In this document: piece by piece, positions 34,879 through 44,803 of the stretch
Layout of the letters: the number at the start of each line of letters is the position of its first letter
Numbering within the stretch: the first letter of the stretch is position 1
Assembly (NCBI GenBank): GCA_028066055.1
Contig: JALCBY010000018.1
Coordinates: 25,905 to 81,370, forward strand
From: Hyphomicrobiaceae bacterium
GTDB lineage: Bacteria; Pseudomonadota; Alphaproteobacteria; Rhizobiales; Methyloligellaceae
Direction: 5' to 3'
Length of the DNA: 55,466 nucleotides
Made by a program: the position numbers and the translations under genes
The notes under the pieces: generated by a model
The model's input: only the letters and a program-made list of their open reading frames with translations
What the model was told of the DNA's origin: nothing
Databases searched by the model: none

Positions 34879-35642
34879 GCAACGCCCCTGACGTCACTGG
34901 CAACGGCTCTCGCACCGTCCAGCATGAAGCCATGATCGGAGCCGATGAAGAACATGGTTACGCCGAGCGCCCTCAGATCCGGCACCCATGAGGTGTTCGG
35001 TGCGAAAGTGACCATGCATTTGCCGTGTTTTTTGGCCGCTTCGCCGACGCGTCCGATGGCTTCCCTCACCTCCGGTGCTGCCGGGTCGGTCTTGCCGTAG
35101 CAGACCGCAAGATCGGCGGGCCCAACGAACAATCCGTCGAGACCGTCAACCGCGGCAATGTCATCAATCGCCTCGACCGCCTCCGGTTCCTCGATCTGGC
35201 CGATGACGACCGTCTCTGCCGCACATTTGGCCAGCACACCGCTCATCGGGCGCGTGGCGTAGCCTGCCCAACGTGTCGACCCGGCATACCCCCGGCCGCC
35301 ATGTCCGAAGCGCGCTGCCTGCGCGATAGCGCGTGCTTTCTCCACCGTGTTGACGTGGGGCACGATGACGCCGATTGCGCCTGAATCCATGGCCGTCAGG
35401 GTGGCCGATGCGCTGCCGTCGGGAACGCGGACGAGAACAGGAAAATTCAATGCGTTCGCCATGCCGATGCAGGCATCCGCCGAAACGCGGTCGAACGGCG
35501 CGTGCTCGGCATCGAGGCAGACAAAGTCCATTCCGGACAAGGACAGCACCTCGATGAGCTGAAGCGAGGGCGTCTTGAGAAAGGTGCCGGAGAGCATGTC
35601 TCCGCGCAACATGCGGTTGCGCAGCAAGTCGGTTGTCATCAC
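34875..35642 (-). CDS. HpcH/HpaI-family class II aldolase
   Basis: 255 aa. MDFVCLDAEHAPFD, GAIGVIVPHVNT, GQIEEPEAVEAID and DGLFVGPADLA follow the order of metal-dependent HpcH/HpaI aldolases; the Glu in QIEEP and Asp in GPADLA are the metal ligands. These enzymes split 2-keto-3-deoxy or 4-hydroxy-2-oxo acids to pyruvate plus an aldehyde. It could cleave the product of the IlvD/Edd dehydratase encoded by the divergent operon. Overlap with the AtuA gene indicates tight cotranscription. Confidence 0.9.
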   Translation of the reverse strand: MMTTDLLRNRMLRGDMLSGTFLKTPSLQLIEVLSLSGMDFVCLDAEHAPFDRVSADACIGMANALNFPVLVRVPDGSASATLTAMDSGAIGVIVPHVNTVEKARAIAQAARFGHGGRGYAGSTRWAGYATRPMSGVLAKCAAETVVIGQIEEPEAVEAIDDIAAVDGLDGLFVGPADLAVCYGKTDPAAPEVREAIGRVGEAAKKHGKCMVTFAPNTSWVPDLRALGVTMFFIGSDHGFMLDGARAVASDVRGVA

Positions 35643-35665
35643 GTTTCCTCCGCGGCGTTGGTTTT

Positions 35666-36637
35666 TCAGGATCCGTTCTTGAGGGCGTCAAGGTTGAAGA
35701 TGCAGTCCTCCCTCAGTCGTCCGTCGAAACAATCGACGATATTCTGCGCCGCCATGCGCGCCATTTCCTGTTTGGACAAATAGGACGCGGCCGCATGGTG
35801 CGGTGTCAGGACGGTGTTGGACCGCTCAAAAAGGGGATGCTTGCTCAGGGGTTCCTGACCGAAGACATCGATACCGGCACCACCGAGGTGGCCACTGTCC
35901 AAAGCGTCAACCAGGGCCTCCTCATCGACAATGCCACCGCGTGCGCAGTTGACCAGGATCGCACCGGGTTTCATGGCTTCAAACTCAGCGGAAGAAATCA
36001 GATGCCGCGTGCTCTCATCCAGCGGCACATGAAGCGAGATGAAATCGGCATCAGCCAACTCGGTGTGAAAGTCTTCCACCCCCCGGCAGTCCATGGACTC
36101 CGCTAAATCCGCATCCAGCGCAATATCGGCGACAACGACGTTCATGCCGAACGCCTTGCACAAGGGTACAACCCGACGGCCAATGCGCCCGAAACCGACG
36201 ATCAGCATTTTCGAGTTGAAGAGATCGTTTGCGCAGAAACTGTCGCGCTCGTGCCATCGACCATTGCGCAGGAGGCCGTCAAGGCCGAACAACCGACGCG
36301 CCACCGACAACATCAGCATCAGCGTGTGCTCGGCCACCGCTTGCGCATTCGCACCGGCGGCAATGGCGAGGGGGATACCCCGCCCACTCAGGTGATCGAC
36401 GGCTATGCGGTCGCATCCGACACCGTGACGTGAGACAACCTCGAGCGCATTGGCTTTACTCAGGATATCCTCTGTCAAATACGCGGTGCGGACCGCGATA
36501 CCGTGAACGCCCGGTATCGCCTCCGACAGGGCTTCCGGCGTGGCTTCATCCAGATGGACGACTTCGATATTGCCGCGGGCCTTTAGAATATCGAGGCCGA
36601 CCTGATGGATCGGCTCAGTAATAAGAACACGTTTCAT
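35666..36637 (-). CDS. D-2-hydroxyacid dehydrogenase (phosphoglycerate dehydrogenase-like)
   Basis: 323 aa NAD-dependent enzyme. SRHGVGCDRI contains the substrate-binding region, IVGFGRIGRRV is the nucleotide fold, NCARGGIVDEEALVDAL has the conserved Arg segment, and LTPHHAAAS has the catalytic His. Length and lack of an ACT domain point to a catabolic 2-hydroxyacid dehydrogenase rather than SerA. It lies 23 bp before the aldolase gene in the same operon and could interconvert a 2-keto and 2-hydroxy acid. Confidence 0.9.
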   Translation of the reverse strand: MKRVLITEPIHQVGLDILKARGNIEVVHLDEATPEALSEAIPGVHGIAVRTAYLTEDILSKANALEVVSRHGVGCDRIAVDHLSGRGIPLAIAAGANAQAVAEHTLMLMLSVARRLFGLDGLLRNGRWHERDSFCANDLFNSKMLIVGFGRIGRRVVPLCKAFGMNVVVADIALDADLAESMDCRGVEDFHTELADADFISLHVPLDESTRHLISSAEFEAMKPGAILVNCARGGIVDEEALVDALDSGHLGGAGIDVFGQEPLSKHPLFERSNTVLTPHHAAASYLSKQEMARMAAQNIVDCFDGRLREDCIFNLDALKNGS

Positions 36638-36712
36638 GTCATGAAGCCCTGTTCGGGCGCGACTGAGTTCATAGGAATTGTGACTCCACTCACGACGCGG
36701 GGACCCGCGTCT

Positions 36713-37435
36713 TTACAAGAAATAGCCCGGATTGAGCTCTCGAATTTCGTCGATCTGTGCAAGTGATTTGCCCAGATGCCGCCGAACGCCCGCCTCAGCC
36801 CCTGCCGCATCACGCTTGTCGAGTGCCGCGAGGATCGCATTGTGTTCCTCGACGACCGTTTCCCGGCGTTCGTGCTCACGCAGGTAAAGTCCGCGGATGC
36901 GATCATAGTGACCGCGCTGCGTCTGTAGAAGGCGCGTCAATCCCTGCACGCCGGCCAGTTGAAACATGGCATCGTGGAACTGATTGTCCGCCTGCTTGAA
37001 TGCCGTCTGGCTCCCGGCCTTCAATTCGGTAGTCTGCCGTTCGACCCAGGCGCGCAGCTCGGCCATGCCAACGGGCTGAATCGTTTCGGCCAGCACCCGT
37101 TGCACTTCAACCTCCACGGCCAACCGTATGAAGTGCGCCTCGCGGGCATGCTGCACATCGATCAGCGAAACCATGGTGCCCGACTGCGGAAAGATGTCGA
37201 CGAGCCCCTCGTCGGACAGCCGCAAAAGCGCTTCGCGCACCGGCGTCTGACTCAGCCCGAAATCGGCTGCAATCTTGCTTTTCGCGACCGGCGCCCCCGG
37301 CGGCAGCTTCAGATTGATGATCAGATGGCGCAGGTGATCATAGACCTGCTGAACCGCCGAAATGCCGCGCTCCCGCCGCGCGCGCGCCGTCGAAAACTCG
37401 CCTTCGGTCGTATCAGCTGGCAGACCTTCGTCCAT
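36713..37435 (-). CDS. GntR-family regulator, FCD (FadR C-terminal) type
   Basis: 240 aa from the ATG at 37435 with a GGGAG site; the frame opens further upstream but those residues look non-coding. The winged helix (about 20-85) has LKLPPGAPVAKSKIAADFGLSQTPVREALLRLSDEGLV, split here by the usual turn, and the rest is an all-helical FCD sensor with likely metal-binding Asp/His. It is divergent from the TRAP operon and first in the aldolase/AtuA operon, so it likely responds to the transported acid and controls both sides. Confidence 0.9.
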   Translation of the reverse strand: MDEGLPADTTEGEFSTARARRERGISAVQQVYDHLRHLIINLKLPPGAPVAKSKIAADFGLSQTPVREALLRLSDEGLVDIFPQSGTMVSLIDVQHAREAHFIRLAVEVEVQRVLAETIQPVGMAELRAWVERQTTELKAGSQTAFKQADNQFHDAMFQLAGVQGLTRLLQTQRGHYDRIRGLYLREHERRETVVEEHNAILAALDKRDAAGAEAGVRRHLGKSLAQIDEIRELNPGYFL

Positions 37436-37533
37436 CTTCTCCCTACGGGTCTTTGCGGCACGAACTGTACATCTGTGCGCCCGTTTCCCTCCTGATCGCA
37501 AGGCCGGAATCGAAGAAAGACCTTGACTAAAAT

Positions 37534-37547
37534 ACTAATATATTAGT
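37534..37547. promoter_or_regulatory. Candidate GntR/FCD operator
   Basis: ACTAATATATTAGT is a perfect 14-bp palindrome in an AT-rich stretch between the regulator and dctP, with a -35-like TTGACT at 37523-37528 beside it. Its position suits control of the divergent promoters. Binding by the neighbouring regulator is inferred. Confidence 0.55.
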
Positions 37548-37593
37548 TACTTCTAGGGCATTTCGTCAAACTGAAGTTTGGGAGGGGACATTC

Positions 37594-38625
37594 GTGTTCA
37601 AGAAAACACTCGTTGCGCTCATGTTCGGCGCACTGTTGTTGGTATCCGTTGCGCATGATGCGGCTGCCAAGACGCTCAAGGTCCAGGCCAGCTCGAAGGC
37701 GGGGGACTGGGCTCATCGATTCATGACCGACAAGTGGGCGCCGAAGCTCAAGGCCTTGTCCGGTGGCGAGATCGAGATCGACGTGCTGCCGACAAAGTCC
37801 GTCGTACCCCACCGGGAAACCATCGACGCCGTTGCAAACGGTATTCTGGACGGCGATCTGAACGCCGTTTCCTACTTCTCCGGACGTGATCCGGCTTTCG
37901 CCATTATCGGCGACCTGATTGCCGGTTACGACACGGTCGACCAGGTCCGTACATTCTGCCAGTACGGCGGCGGCAAGGAAATTCTGCAGAAGCTCTACGA
38001 CAAGTACACCAAGGGAAAGGTGCACGTTGTCGGCTGTGGTCCGTACGCCAAGGAAGCATTCGTTTCGACGGTGCCGATCAAGGGCGTCGCCGACTTCAAG
38101 GGCGTCAAGGTCCGTTCGCCGGAAGGGCTTGCTGCGGAGGTTTTCAAACGTGTTGGCGCAGCCCCGGTTTCACTGCCCTTCTCGGAAGTCTACACCGCCC
38201 TTGAGAAAAAGGTGATCGACGCGGCTGACGCCTCGGCACACGTCAACAACAATGCTCACGGCATGTACAAGATCGCCAAGTACCCGATCTATCCGGGCAT
38301 CCACTCCATGGCGGTGCTGCAGTTCATCGTGAACAAGAAGGTCTGGGACAAGCTTGGGCCGGAGGGACAGGCAGCCTTGGAAGTCTGGTATCAGGCAGCT
38401 TATGACGCCATGCGCCGTGAGGCGGATCTTGAAGATCAGAAAATCGCCGATGCCCAGCGCAAGGGCGGCGATGTTACGATCATCGACTGGCCGACGGCGG
38501 AGCGCGCCAAGTTCCGCGAGATCGCCGTTGGTGCCTGGGAAGATTTCGCCAAGAAGTCGCCCCTGGCCAAAGAGGCCCTCGACGCACATCTGAAATACAT
38601 GCGTTCAACCGGATTGCTGAAGTAG
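37594..38625 (+). CDS. TRAP transporter substrate-binding protein (DctP family)
   Basis: 343 aa from GTG with a GGAGGGG site. The signal peptide is MFKKTLVALMFGALLLVSV...AAA. The mature protein shows GVADFKGVKVRSPEGL with the family's conserved Arg that salt-bridges a carboxylate ligand, followed by PFSEVYTALEKKVIDAADA, typical of DctP. It binds a carboxylate in the periplasm and delivers it to the DctQM permease encoded next. A strong hairpin behind the gene may raise its mRNA level above that of the permease. Confidence 0.93.
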   Translation: MFKKTLVALMFGALLLVSVAHDAAAKTLKVQASSKAGDWAHRFMTDKWAPKLKALSGGEIEIDVLPTKSVVPHRETIDAVANGILDGDLNAVSYFSGRDPAFAIIGDLIAGYDTVDQVRTFCQYGGGKEILQKLYDKYTKGKVHVVGCGPYAKEAFVSTVPIKGVADFKGVKVRSPEGLAAEVFKRVGAAPVSLPFSEVYTALEKKVIDAADASAHVNNNAHGMYKIAKYPIYPGIHSMAVLQFIVNKKVWDKLGPEGQAALEVWYQAAYDAMRREADLEDQKIADAQRKGGDVTIIDWPTAERAKFREIAVGAWEDFAKKSPLAKEALDAHLKYMRSTGLLK

Positions 38626-38639
38626 ATCCGCGAACCAGC

Positions 38640-38664
38640 CGCCGCGCCACCAATCGGCGCGGCG
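38640..38664 (+). terminator. Hairpin between dctP and dctQM
   Basis: CGCCGCGCC and GGCGCGGCG form a perfect 9-bp stem around ACCAATC. The following ATCTTG lacks a clear T-run. It may act as a partial terminator or mRNA 3'-end protector. Confidence 0.5.
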
Positions 38665-38719
38665 ATCTTGTATTCGTCTCGGATATGTCATTCTCAAGTT
38701 GTCTTCGGGGGATGGGACG

Positions 38720-40756
38720 ATGGCAACGAATATCACCGAGCGCCTCGTCGGTGCGCCGGTAGCGGCAAGTTTCAGCCGGTCCGTCGACCATGTGAGCCGG
38801 TTTCTCGGGCTTAGCGTCGGCAACCTGTACCTGCTGGCGGCCGCCTGCACGCTCTGGGAAGTCATCTCCCGTTATGTTTTCAACGCGCCCACCCAGTGGG
38901 TGTTCGAAGTGGTGATGGTGCTCTGCGCCTTCGCCTGGATGATGTCCGCCGGTTTCGTCACCCTGCAGAAACGCCACATCGGCATTACGGTTCTTTACCT
39001 GATGGCGCCGGAACGGGTCCGCTGGTGGCTCGATCTGTTCGCCATGGTCGTTGGCGTGTTCGCCCTCTATATGCTGGCGTCGGATACGCTGATCCGGGCG
39101 ATGGAAAGCATCGATCTGGTGGAGCGCGGCGGCACGGCCTGGAATTCGCCCTTGCCGCTCATCGTCAAGACAGTCCTTTTCGCTGGATTGTTCCTCTATC
39201 TCTGCCAACTGCTGGTCAACCTCAGTTGGCATTTCCAGACAAAATACCTGCAGGTCATGTGCCTGGCTGTTTTGGCGCTGCTGAGTGCCCGGCTGTTGAT
39301 CCAGATCCTTGCCCATTACGGCGAGGGCGGAGGCACATGGGTCAATCTTCAGGACTATCTGTTTGAGGCCTCCAGTGAATTCTTCGACCGGTTCCGTGTC
39401 GACCGGGATGCAGTCGGTATTGCCGCCATCTCGATGGTGATCGTCGCGGCGCTGTTGCTCCTGATGATGACGGGCATGCCGCTCGGCATTGTCACGCTCA
39501 TCATTTCGGTCTGCTGCGCGATCGCCTTCTACGGCCTGCAGGGCATGTATCTGGTCTCCACCAATGCGGTCGATCTGCTGGAAAAATACCCGCTGGTTGC
39601 GGTGCCCTTCTTCGTTCTGATGGCATCCATCCTTGAACGGGCAGGCATTGCCCAGGATCTGTTCGACGCCATGTCGATTTTCGCGGGTGGCCTGCGCGGC
39701 GGCGTTGCTTTGCAAACCACCATCGTCGCCGTGATCCTGGCTGCCATGTCGGGTGTCATGGGCGGCGAGATCGTGATGCTCGGCCTGGTCGCACTACCGC
39801 AGATGTTGCGCCTGGGCTACGACCGGAAACTGACCATTGGCCTGATCTGTGCAGCGGGCGCGCTGGCCACGCTCATACCGCCGTCCATCGTGATGATCGT
39901 CTATGGTCTGAGTGCGAATGTCGGCATTGGCGACCTGTTCACCGCAGGTTTCATTCCCGGTCTGATGCTGGCGACGTTTTATGTCTCCTTTGTTCTCGTG
40001 CGCTGCAACCTGAACCCGTCGCTTGCTCCCACGGCAGCGGAGATCGCCGAGAAAACAGGAACCGAAGCCAAGCTCGGTCGACATCAGATCGCCGCCGTCG
40101 CCATGTGCATCGCGCTCATCACCTGCGTCATGGGCTCGATTTATGGCGGCATCACGAGTGTAACGGAAGCCGCAGCCGTCGGCGTGTTCGGCGCGATCGC
40201 TGTCGCGGCCGTGCGGTTCAAATTCAATTACGCCCTCTTGCGTGACTGTCTGGCCAACACCATGGCAGTGGTCGGCACCATCATCTGGCTGATACTGGGC
40301 GCAGTCGCCTTCGTCGGGCTTTACAACCTGATCGGCGGGTCGGAGTTCATGCGCGAGCTGATTAAGGGTGCCGGTCTGGGGGCGCTGGGCACGATCTTCG
40401 TCATGATGGCGATCCTCGTCATTCTGGGGACCTTCATGGAATGGATCGCGATCATCTTCATCACCGTGCCCGTTTTCGCGCCGGTGGTGCGCGATCTGGC
40501 ACCGGAACTGGGAATGACGCCGGAATGGGCTGCCGTCTGGTTCGGCATCCTGTTCGTCATGAATATCCAGATCTATTTCCTGTCGCCGCCTTTCGGCCCG
40601 GCCTGCTTCTGGCTCAAGTCCGTTGCACCAAAGGATGTGACGCTTCAGGAGATCTTCGTCAGCGTGATCCCGTTCATCTGTCTTCAGATCGTCGGGATGC
40701 TGCTCGTCATGTTCATTCCACAAATTGCGCTGTGGTTGCCTCAGGCGCTGAATTAG
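38720..40756 (+). CDS. Fused TRAP transporter permease (DctQ-DctM)
   Basis: 678 aa from the ATG at 38720 (ribosome site GGGGATGGG). Residues about 1-190 hold four DctQ-like helices (VGNLYLLAAACTLWEVISRYVF...). From about 240 onward the DctM repeats appear with GMPLGIVTLIIS, VAVPFFVLMASILERAG and IPPSIVMIVYG. An extra helix links the two parts as in other fused SiaQM-like permeases. It imports an acid with sodium. The C-terminal half ends with the usual TVPVFAPVV and QIYFLSPPFGPA segments. Confidence 0.93.
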   Translation: MATNITERLVGAPVAASFSRSVDHVSRFLGLSVGNLYLLAAACTLWEVISRYVFNAPTQWVFEVVMVLCAFAWMMSAGFVTLQKRHIGITVLYLMAPERVRWWLDLFAMVVGVFALYMLASDTLIRAMESIDLVERGGTAWNSPLPLIVKTVLFAGLFLYLCQLLVNLSWHFQTKYLQVMCLAVLALLSARLLIQILAHYGEGGGTWVNLQDYLFEASSEFFDRFRVDRDAVGIAAISMVIVAALLLLMMTGMPLGIVTLIISVCCAIAFYGLQGMYLVSTNAVDLLEKYPLVAVPFFVLMASILERAGIAQDLFDAMSIFAGGLRGGVALQTTIVAVILAAMSGVMGGEIVMLGLVALPQMLRLGYDRKLTIGLICAAGALATLIPPSIVMIVYGLSANVGIGDLFTAGFIPGLMLATFYVSFVLVRCNLNPSLAPTAAEIAEKTGTEAKLGRHQIAAVAMCIALITCVMGSIYGGITSVTEAAAVGVFGAIAVAAVRFKFNYALLRDCLANTMAVVGTIIWLILGAVAFVGLYNLIGGSEFMRELIKGAGLGALGTIFVMMAILVILGTFMEWIAIIFITVPVFAPVVRDLAPELGMTPEWAAVWFGILFVMNIQIYFLSPPFGPACFWLKSVAPKDVTLQEIFVSVIPFICLQIVGMLLVMFIPQIALWLPQALN

Positions 40757-40784
40757 GGCATCGGATATTTAAGGAGCAGAAGTC

Positions 40785-40928
40785 TTGTCCAAAGAGTTGC
40801 ACGACGACCTCGAAGAAGAGAGTGTTCACGACAGCAATTACTACGGCATCTGGCCGGGAATTGCCGGTCTGTTGATCGGACTCGGCCTGATCTGGTTCAT
40901 GTTCGCCGTGGCAGACGGATTCGCCTGA
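40785..40928 (+). CDS. 47-aa single-span membrane protein
   Basis: TTG start preceded by AAGGAG at 40771-40776. The product has an acidic, soluble N-terminus (SKELHDDLEEESVHDSNYYG) and one transmembrane segment (WPGIAGLLIGLGLIWFMF). It lies 28 bp after the permease and 21 bp before the dehydratase, in the same direction, and is too short for ordinary gene lists. I do not recognise the family. It may be an accessory of the TRAP permease; the good ribosome site and clean membrane span support a real gene. Confidence 0.65.
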   Translation: MSKELHDDLEEESVHDSNYYGIWPGIAGLLIGLGLIWFMFAVADGFA

Positions 40929-40949
40929 TCGGCACAGACAGCACAAACC

Positions 40950-42692
40950 ATGACAAACAAGAAAAAGAAGAGCTACGAGGAATTCCGTAGCTGCCGCTGG
41001 TATGGGGTCGATGACCTTCGTGCTTTCGGCCATCGCTCGAGAACCATGCAGATGGGCTATGACGCCCAGGACTGGTCCGGCAAACCGATCATCGGCATCA
41101 TCAACACCTGGTCGGACATCAGCCATTGTCATATCCACTTCAAGGACCGCGTCGAGCATGTAAAGCGTGGCATCCTGCAGGCGGGCGGATTCCCCATCGA
41201 GCTGCCGGCGATTTCGCTCGCCGAGCCTATCGTCAAGCCGACGACCATGCTTTACCGGAACTTCCTCGCCATGGAGACGGAGGAACTCCTGCGCTCCCAT
41301 CCGGTGGATGCCTGTGTGCTCATGGGTGGTTGCGACAAGACCACGCCGGGGTTGTTGATGGGTGCCATCTCCATGGATTTACCCACGATCTTCTTTCCCG
41401 CCGGCCCCATGCTGCGCGGCAACTGGAAGGGCAAGCCCCTCGGGAGCGGTTCGGATACGTGGAAGTATTACGACGAGTTGCGCGCGGGCAGGATCACTGA
41501 GGACGACTGGAGAGAAGTCGAGGAAGGCATCGCCCGCTCCTTCGGCCATTGCATGACCATGGGCACCGCGTCGACAATGACGTCGATCGCCGAGAGCCTG
41601 GGCCTGATCCTGCCGGGTGGTGCCTCCATCCCCGCGCCCGACGCCAACCATATCCGCCTGGCGACGCAGACGGGGCGTCGTATCGTCGAGATGGCGTGGG
41701 AGGACCTCAGGCCGAGCAACGTGCTGAGCCGGTCTTCGTTTGGGAATGCCATCGCCGCCGCCATGGCCATGGGCTGCTCGACCAATGCGATCATCCACGT
41801 GATCGCGATTGCCCGGCGCGCCGGGTTCGATATCAGCCTTGACGATTTCGACCGCATCGGACGGGACGTCCCCGTGATCGCCAACATCAGGCCCAATGGC
41901 GACACCTACCTCATGGAGGATTTCTATTACGCGGGCGGGTTGAAGGCGATGCTGAAGCGGATCGAGACATTCCTCGATCGCAAGGCCAGAACGGTCAACG
42001 GGAAGACCATCGGCGAAAACATCGCGCACGCCGAGGTCTATAACGACGACGTCATTCGCCCTCTCGACAATCCGATCTATCCATCGGGCGCCCTCGTCGT
42101 TCTCAAAGGCAACCTCGCACCTGAAGGTTGCGTGATGAAAGTCTCTGCCATGGACGACCGGTTCCTTAAACACACCGGGCCCGCGCTTGTGTTTGACGAC
42201 TATCCGTCGATGAAGGCAGCGATCAACGATGAAAATATCGACGCCACCGAGGACACGGTGCTGATCCTGCGCAACGCGGGACCGAAGGGCGGCCCCGGCA
42301 TGCCCGAATGGGGCATGTTGCCGGTGCCGACCAAGCTGGTGAAGCAGGGCGTGCGGGATATGCTGCGGATGTCCGATGCACGGATGAGCGGCACAAGCTA
42401 CGGCGCCTGCATCCTGCATATCGCGCCAGAATCCTACGTCGGTGGCGGGCTCGCGCTCGTCCAGACCGGAGACCTGATCTCAGTCGACGTGGAAAACAGG
42501 TCAATCGCGATGGAGGTTGACGATGCCGAGCTGGAAAGCAGGCGCGCCGAATGGACACCGCCTCCTCCGCGGTTCGAGCGCGGCTATGGTTTTATGTTCT
42601 CGCAGCATATCGAGCAAGCGCCCGACGGTTGCGATTTCGATTTCCTGAAGACCGACTATGGTGCGCCCGTGCGGGAGCCCGACATTTTCTGA
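40950..42692 (+). CDS. IlvD/Edd-family sugar-acid dehydratase
   Basis: 580 aa. Iron-sulfur cysteine regions are SDISHCH, GGCDKTTPG and SFGHCMTMGTASTM; NIRPNGDTYLMEDFYYAGG and GSGALVVLKGNLAPEG-like blocks follow. The length and ...FDFLKTDYG ending fit the sugar-acid branch (arabinonate/xylonate-type dehydratases) rather than biosynthetic IlvD. These remove water to form a 2-keto-3-deoxy acid, which the HpcH/HpaI aldolase of the divergent operon could cleave. The exact sugar acid is unknown. Confidence 0.9.
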   Translation: MTNKKKKSYEEFRSCRWYGVDDLRAFGHRSRTMQMGYDAQDWSGKPIIGIINTWSDISHCHIHFKDRVEHVKRGILQAGGFPIELPAISLAEPIVKPTTMLYRNFLAMETEELLRSHPVDACVLMGGCDKTTPGLLMGAISMDLPTIFFPAGPMLRGNWKGKPLGSGSDTWKYYDELRAGRITEDDWREVEEGIARSFGHCMTMGTASTMTSIAESLGLILPGGASIPAPDANHIRLATQTGRRIVEMAWEDLRPSNVLSRSSFGNAIAAAMAMGCSTNAIIHVIAIARRAGFDISLDDFDRIGRDVPVIANIRPNGDTYLMEDFYYAGGLKAMLKRIETFLDRKARTVNGKTIGENIAHAEVYNDDVIRPLDNPIYPSGALVVLKGNLAPEGCVMKVSAMDDRFLKHTGPALVFDDYPSMKAAINDENIDATEDTVLILRNAGPKGGPGMPEWGMLPVPTKLVKQGVRDMLRMSDARMSGTSYGACILHIAPESYVGGGLALVQTGDLISVDVENRSIAMEVDDAELESRRAEWTPPPPRFERGYGFMFSQHIEQAPDGCDFDFLKTDYGAPVREPDIF

Positions 42693-42758
42693 TATCACCC
42701 GACTGATGAGTATGAGGTGCGCGGACTTGCTTACGCGACCTCTCACGGGAGAAGACCG

Positions 42759-43460
42759 ATGACTGAGTTGACCGCGGATGATATTGCCGCATTGACCCGG
42801 TGGGACACGCCCACAATCTGCAACGCACTGGAACTTGTCGTGCCTGAACGGCGTGGCCACGGCTTCACCACCGAACCGCTGGTGCCGCTCGACCCGGATC
42901 TGCCGCCGATCTGCGGTTTCGCGCGCACCGCAACCATCCGTGCGGCTGAGCCGCCCAACGAAACGGCAGAGGAGACCGCGACCAAGCGCGCCACCTACTA
43001 TAACTATGTTGCGCAACACCCCCAGCCCACGATTGTCGTTATTCAGGACATCGATCCCCGACCCGGCATCGGTGCCTTCTGGGGCGAGGTCCAGACCAAC
43101 ATCCACAAGGGCCTGAAGTGTCTTGGCGCCATTACCAACGGATCGTTCCGCGACGTGAGTGACAGTGCAAGGGGCTTCAATCTACTCGGCGGCGAGATCG
43201 GACCGAGCCACGCCTATGTGCATGTCGTCGACATCGACTGTCAGGTCACCGTCTACGGCCTGACGGTTTCAACCAACGATATCGTTCATGCCGACCGGCA
43301 TGGCGCGGTGATGGTGCCCGCTGAGGCGGTGAAAAAGATCCCCGATGCGGTTGATCTCATTGCCCGGCGCGAGGCAAAAATTCTCGAAGCGGCGAAAGCG
43401 CCCGATTTCGACGTCGAGAAGCTCAAGGCCGCGATGGGAGCCGCCAAGGACATTCACTGA
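42759..43460 (+). CDS. RraA-like protein (aldolase/decarboxylase superfamily)
   Basis: 233 aa from the ATG at 42759. [12 protein letters not shown] has the conserved GxxRD substrate-binding Arg and metal Asp; [18 protein letters not shown] is the common RraA ending. In metabolic operons such proteins are HMG/CHA-type aldolases or oxaloacetate-like decarboxylases rather than RNase E regulators. It lies between the dehydratase and the HisD-like dehydrogenase, so it may decarboxylate or cleave a keto-acid intermediate. Confidence 0.88.
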   Translation: MTELTADDIAALTRWDTPTICNALELVVPERRGHGFTTEPLVPLDPDLPPICGFARTATIRAAEPPNETAEETATKRATYYNYVAQHPQPTIVVIQDIDPRPGIGAFWGEVQTNIHKGLKCLGAITNGSFRDVSDSARGFNLLGGEIGPSHAYVHVVDIDCQVTVYGLTVSTNDIVHADRHGAVMVPAEAVKKIPDAVDLIARREAKILEAAKAPDFDVEKLKAAMGAAKDIH

Positions 43461-43489
43461 ACGGACAACCGGAATTTTGGGGAACGAAA

Positions 43490-44803
43490 ATGATTACCCA
43501 CCTCAAGCGCGGCCGAAGCGCGGCGGATGTTGCCGAAGCCGATAGCGAAGTCCGCCGGACCGTGGAAAGCATTCTGGCCGACATTGAAAAGCGCGGTGAT
43601 GACGCCGTATGCGAGCTTGCGGAAAAGTTCGATGGCGATGCACGACAGAATTTTCGGCTTACGCCCGAGGAAATCGAAGCGGCGATCGCCAAGGTTTCTT
43701 CACGCGACCTTACCGATATCGAATTTGCACAGACGCAGGTCCGCAATTTCGCGCAGAAGCAGAAGGAATGCCTCACCGACCTGGAAGTCGAGACTCTCCC
43801 CGGTGTGATCCTCGGCCACAAGAATGTGCCGGTGAACTCGGTGGGCTGTTATGTGCCCGGCGGCAAATACCCCATGGTGGCATCAGCACATATGAGCGTT
43901 GTGACGGCCAAGGTTGCCGGCGTGAAGCGCATTGTCGCATCAGCACCCCCGCACGACGGCGAACCTCATCCGGCGATTGTTGCGGCAATGCATATGGCGG
44001 GGGCGGATGAGATACTCGTGCTGGGCGGCGTACAGGCGGTCGGCGCCATGGCGCTCGGGACGCAGACCATTAACGCGGTCGACATGCTGGTCGGTCCCGG
44101 CAACATGTTCGTAGCAGAGGCCAAGCGACAGTTGTTCGGACGGGTAGGTATCGATCTCTTCGCCGGCCCGACCGAGACGCTTGTAATTGCCGACGACAGT
44201 GTCGACGCGGAAATCTGCGCAACGGACCTGCTGGGCCAGGCCGAGCACGGCCCCACGTCTCCGGCCGCCTTTCTGACCAACTCGAAGAAGCTTGCCGAGG
44301 AGACAATCACAGAGGTCCAACGCCAACTTGAAATCCTCCCCACCGCGGAAATCGCACGGGTCGCTTGGAACGACTATGGCTCCGTGACCGTGTGCGACAC
44401 GCTGGAGGAAATGGTTGAGGAAGCCGACCGCCTCGCATACGAACACGTCCAGGTCATGACGTCGGACCCGGACTATTTCGCTGACAATATGAGCAACTAC
44501 GGTGCCCTGTTCCTCGGCCCCCGCACAAATGTCTCCTATGGCGACAAGGTGATCGGCACCAACCACACGCTGCCGACCAAGCAGGCCGCGCGGTATACCG
44601 GCGGTCTTTGGGTCGGCAAATTCATGAAAACCTGCACCTATCAGAAAATCCTCACCGACGAAGCTTCGGCGATGATTGGGTGCTATTGCTCTCGGCTCTG
44701 CGCCATCGAAGGATTCTCCGGTCATGCGGAACAGGCGAACGTCCGCGTGCGCCGCTACGGCGGCAGCAATGTCGCGCCTTACGGCGTGGTGGAAAAGCGA
44801 TGA
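43490..44803 (+). CDS. HisD-family zinc-dependent dehydrogenase (HpsN-like)
   Basis: 437 aa. [49 protein letters not shown] and [15 protein letters not shown] are histidinol-dehydrogenase blocks. The absence of other his genes and the catabolic context favour a relative such as HpsN, which oxidises dihydroxypropanesulfonate in other bacteria. It would carry out a two-step NAD-dependent oxidation of a primary alcohol to an acid using zinc. The next gene overlaps its stop by 4 bp (ATGA). Substrate not determinable. Confidence 0.85.
   Translation: MITHLKRGRSAADVAEADSEVRRTVESILADIEKRGDDAVCELAEKFDGDARQNFRLTPEEIEAAIAKVSSRDLTDIEFAQTQVRNFAQKQKECLTDLEVETLPGVILGHKNVPVNSVGCYVPGGKYPMVASAHMSVVTAKVAGVKRIVASAPPHDGEPHPAIVAAMHMAGADEILVLGGVQAVGAMALGTQTINAVDMLVGPGNMFVAEAKRQLFGRVGIDLFAGPTETLVIADDSVDAEICATDLLGQAEHGPTSPAAFLTNSKKLAEETITEVQRQLEILPTAEIARVAWNDYGSVTVCDTLEEMVEEADRLAYEHVQVMTSDPDYFADNMSNYGALFLGPRTNVSYGDKVIGTNHTLPTKQAARYTGGLWVGKFMKTCTYQKILTDEASAMIGCYCSRLCAIEGFSGHAEQANVRVRRYGGSNVAPYGVVEKR

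Noticed and set aside
38480-39715. Leftward 411-codon frame
   Set aside because: Antisense to dctP and dctQM with low-complexity charged composition typical of shadow frames.
41379-42419. Leftward 346-codon frame
   Set aside because: Antisense to the IlvD/Edd dehydratase; no motif.
43490-44803. Biosynthetic hisD
   Set aside because: No other histidine genes are near, and the operon is catabolic with a TRAP transporter.
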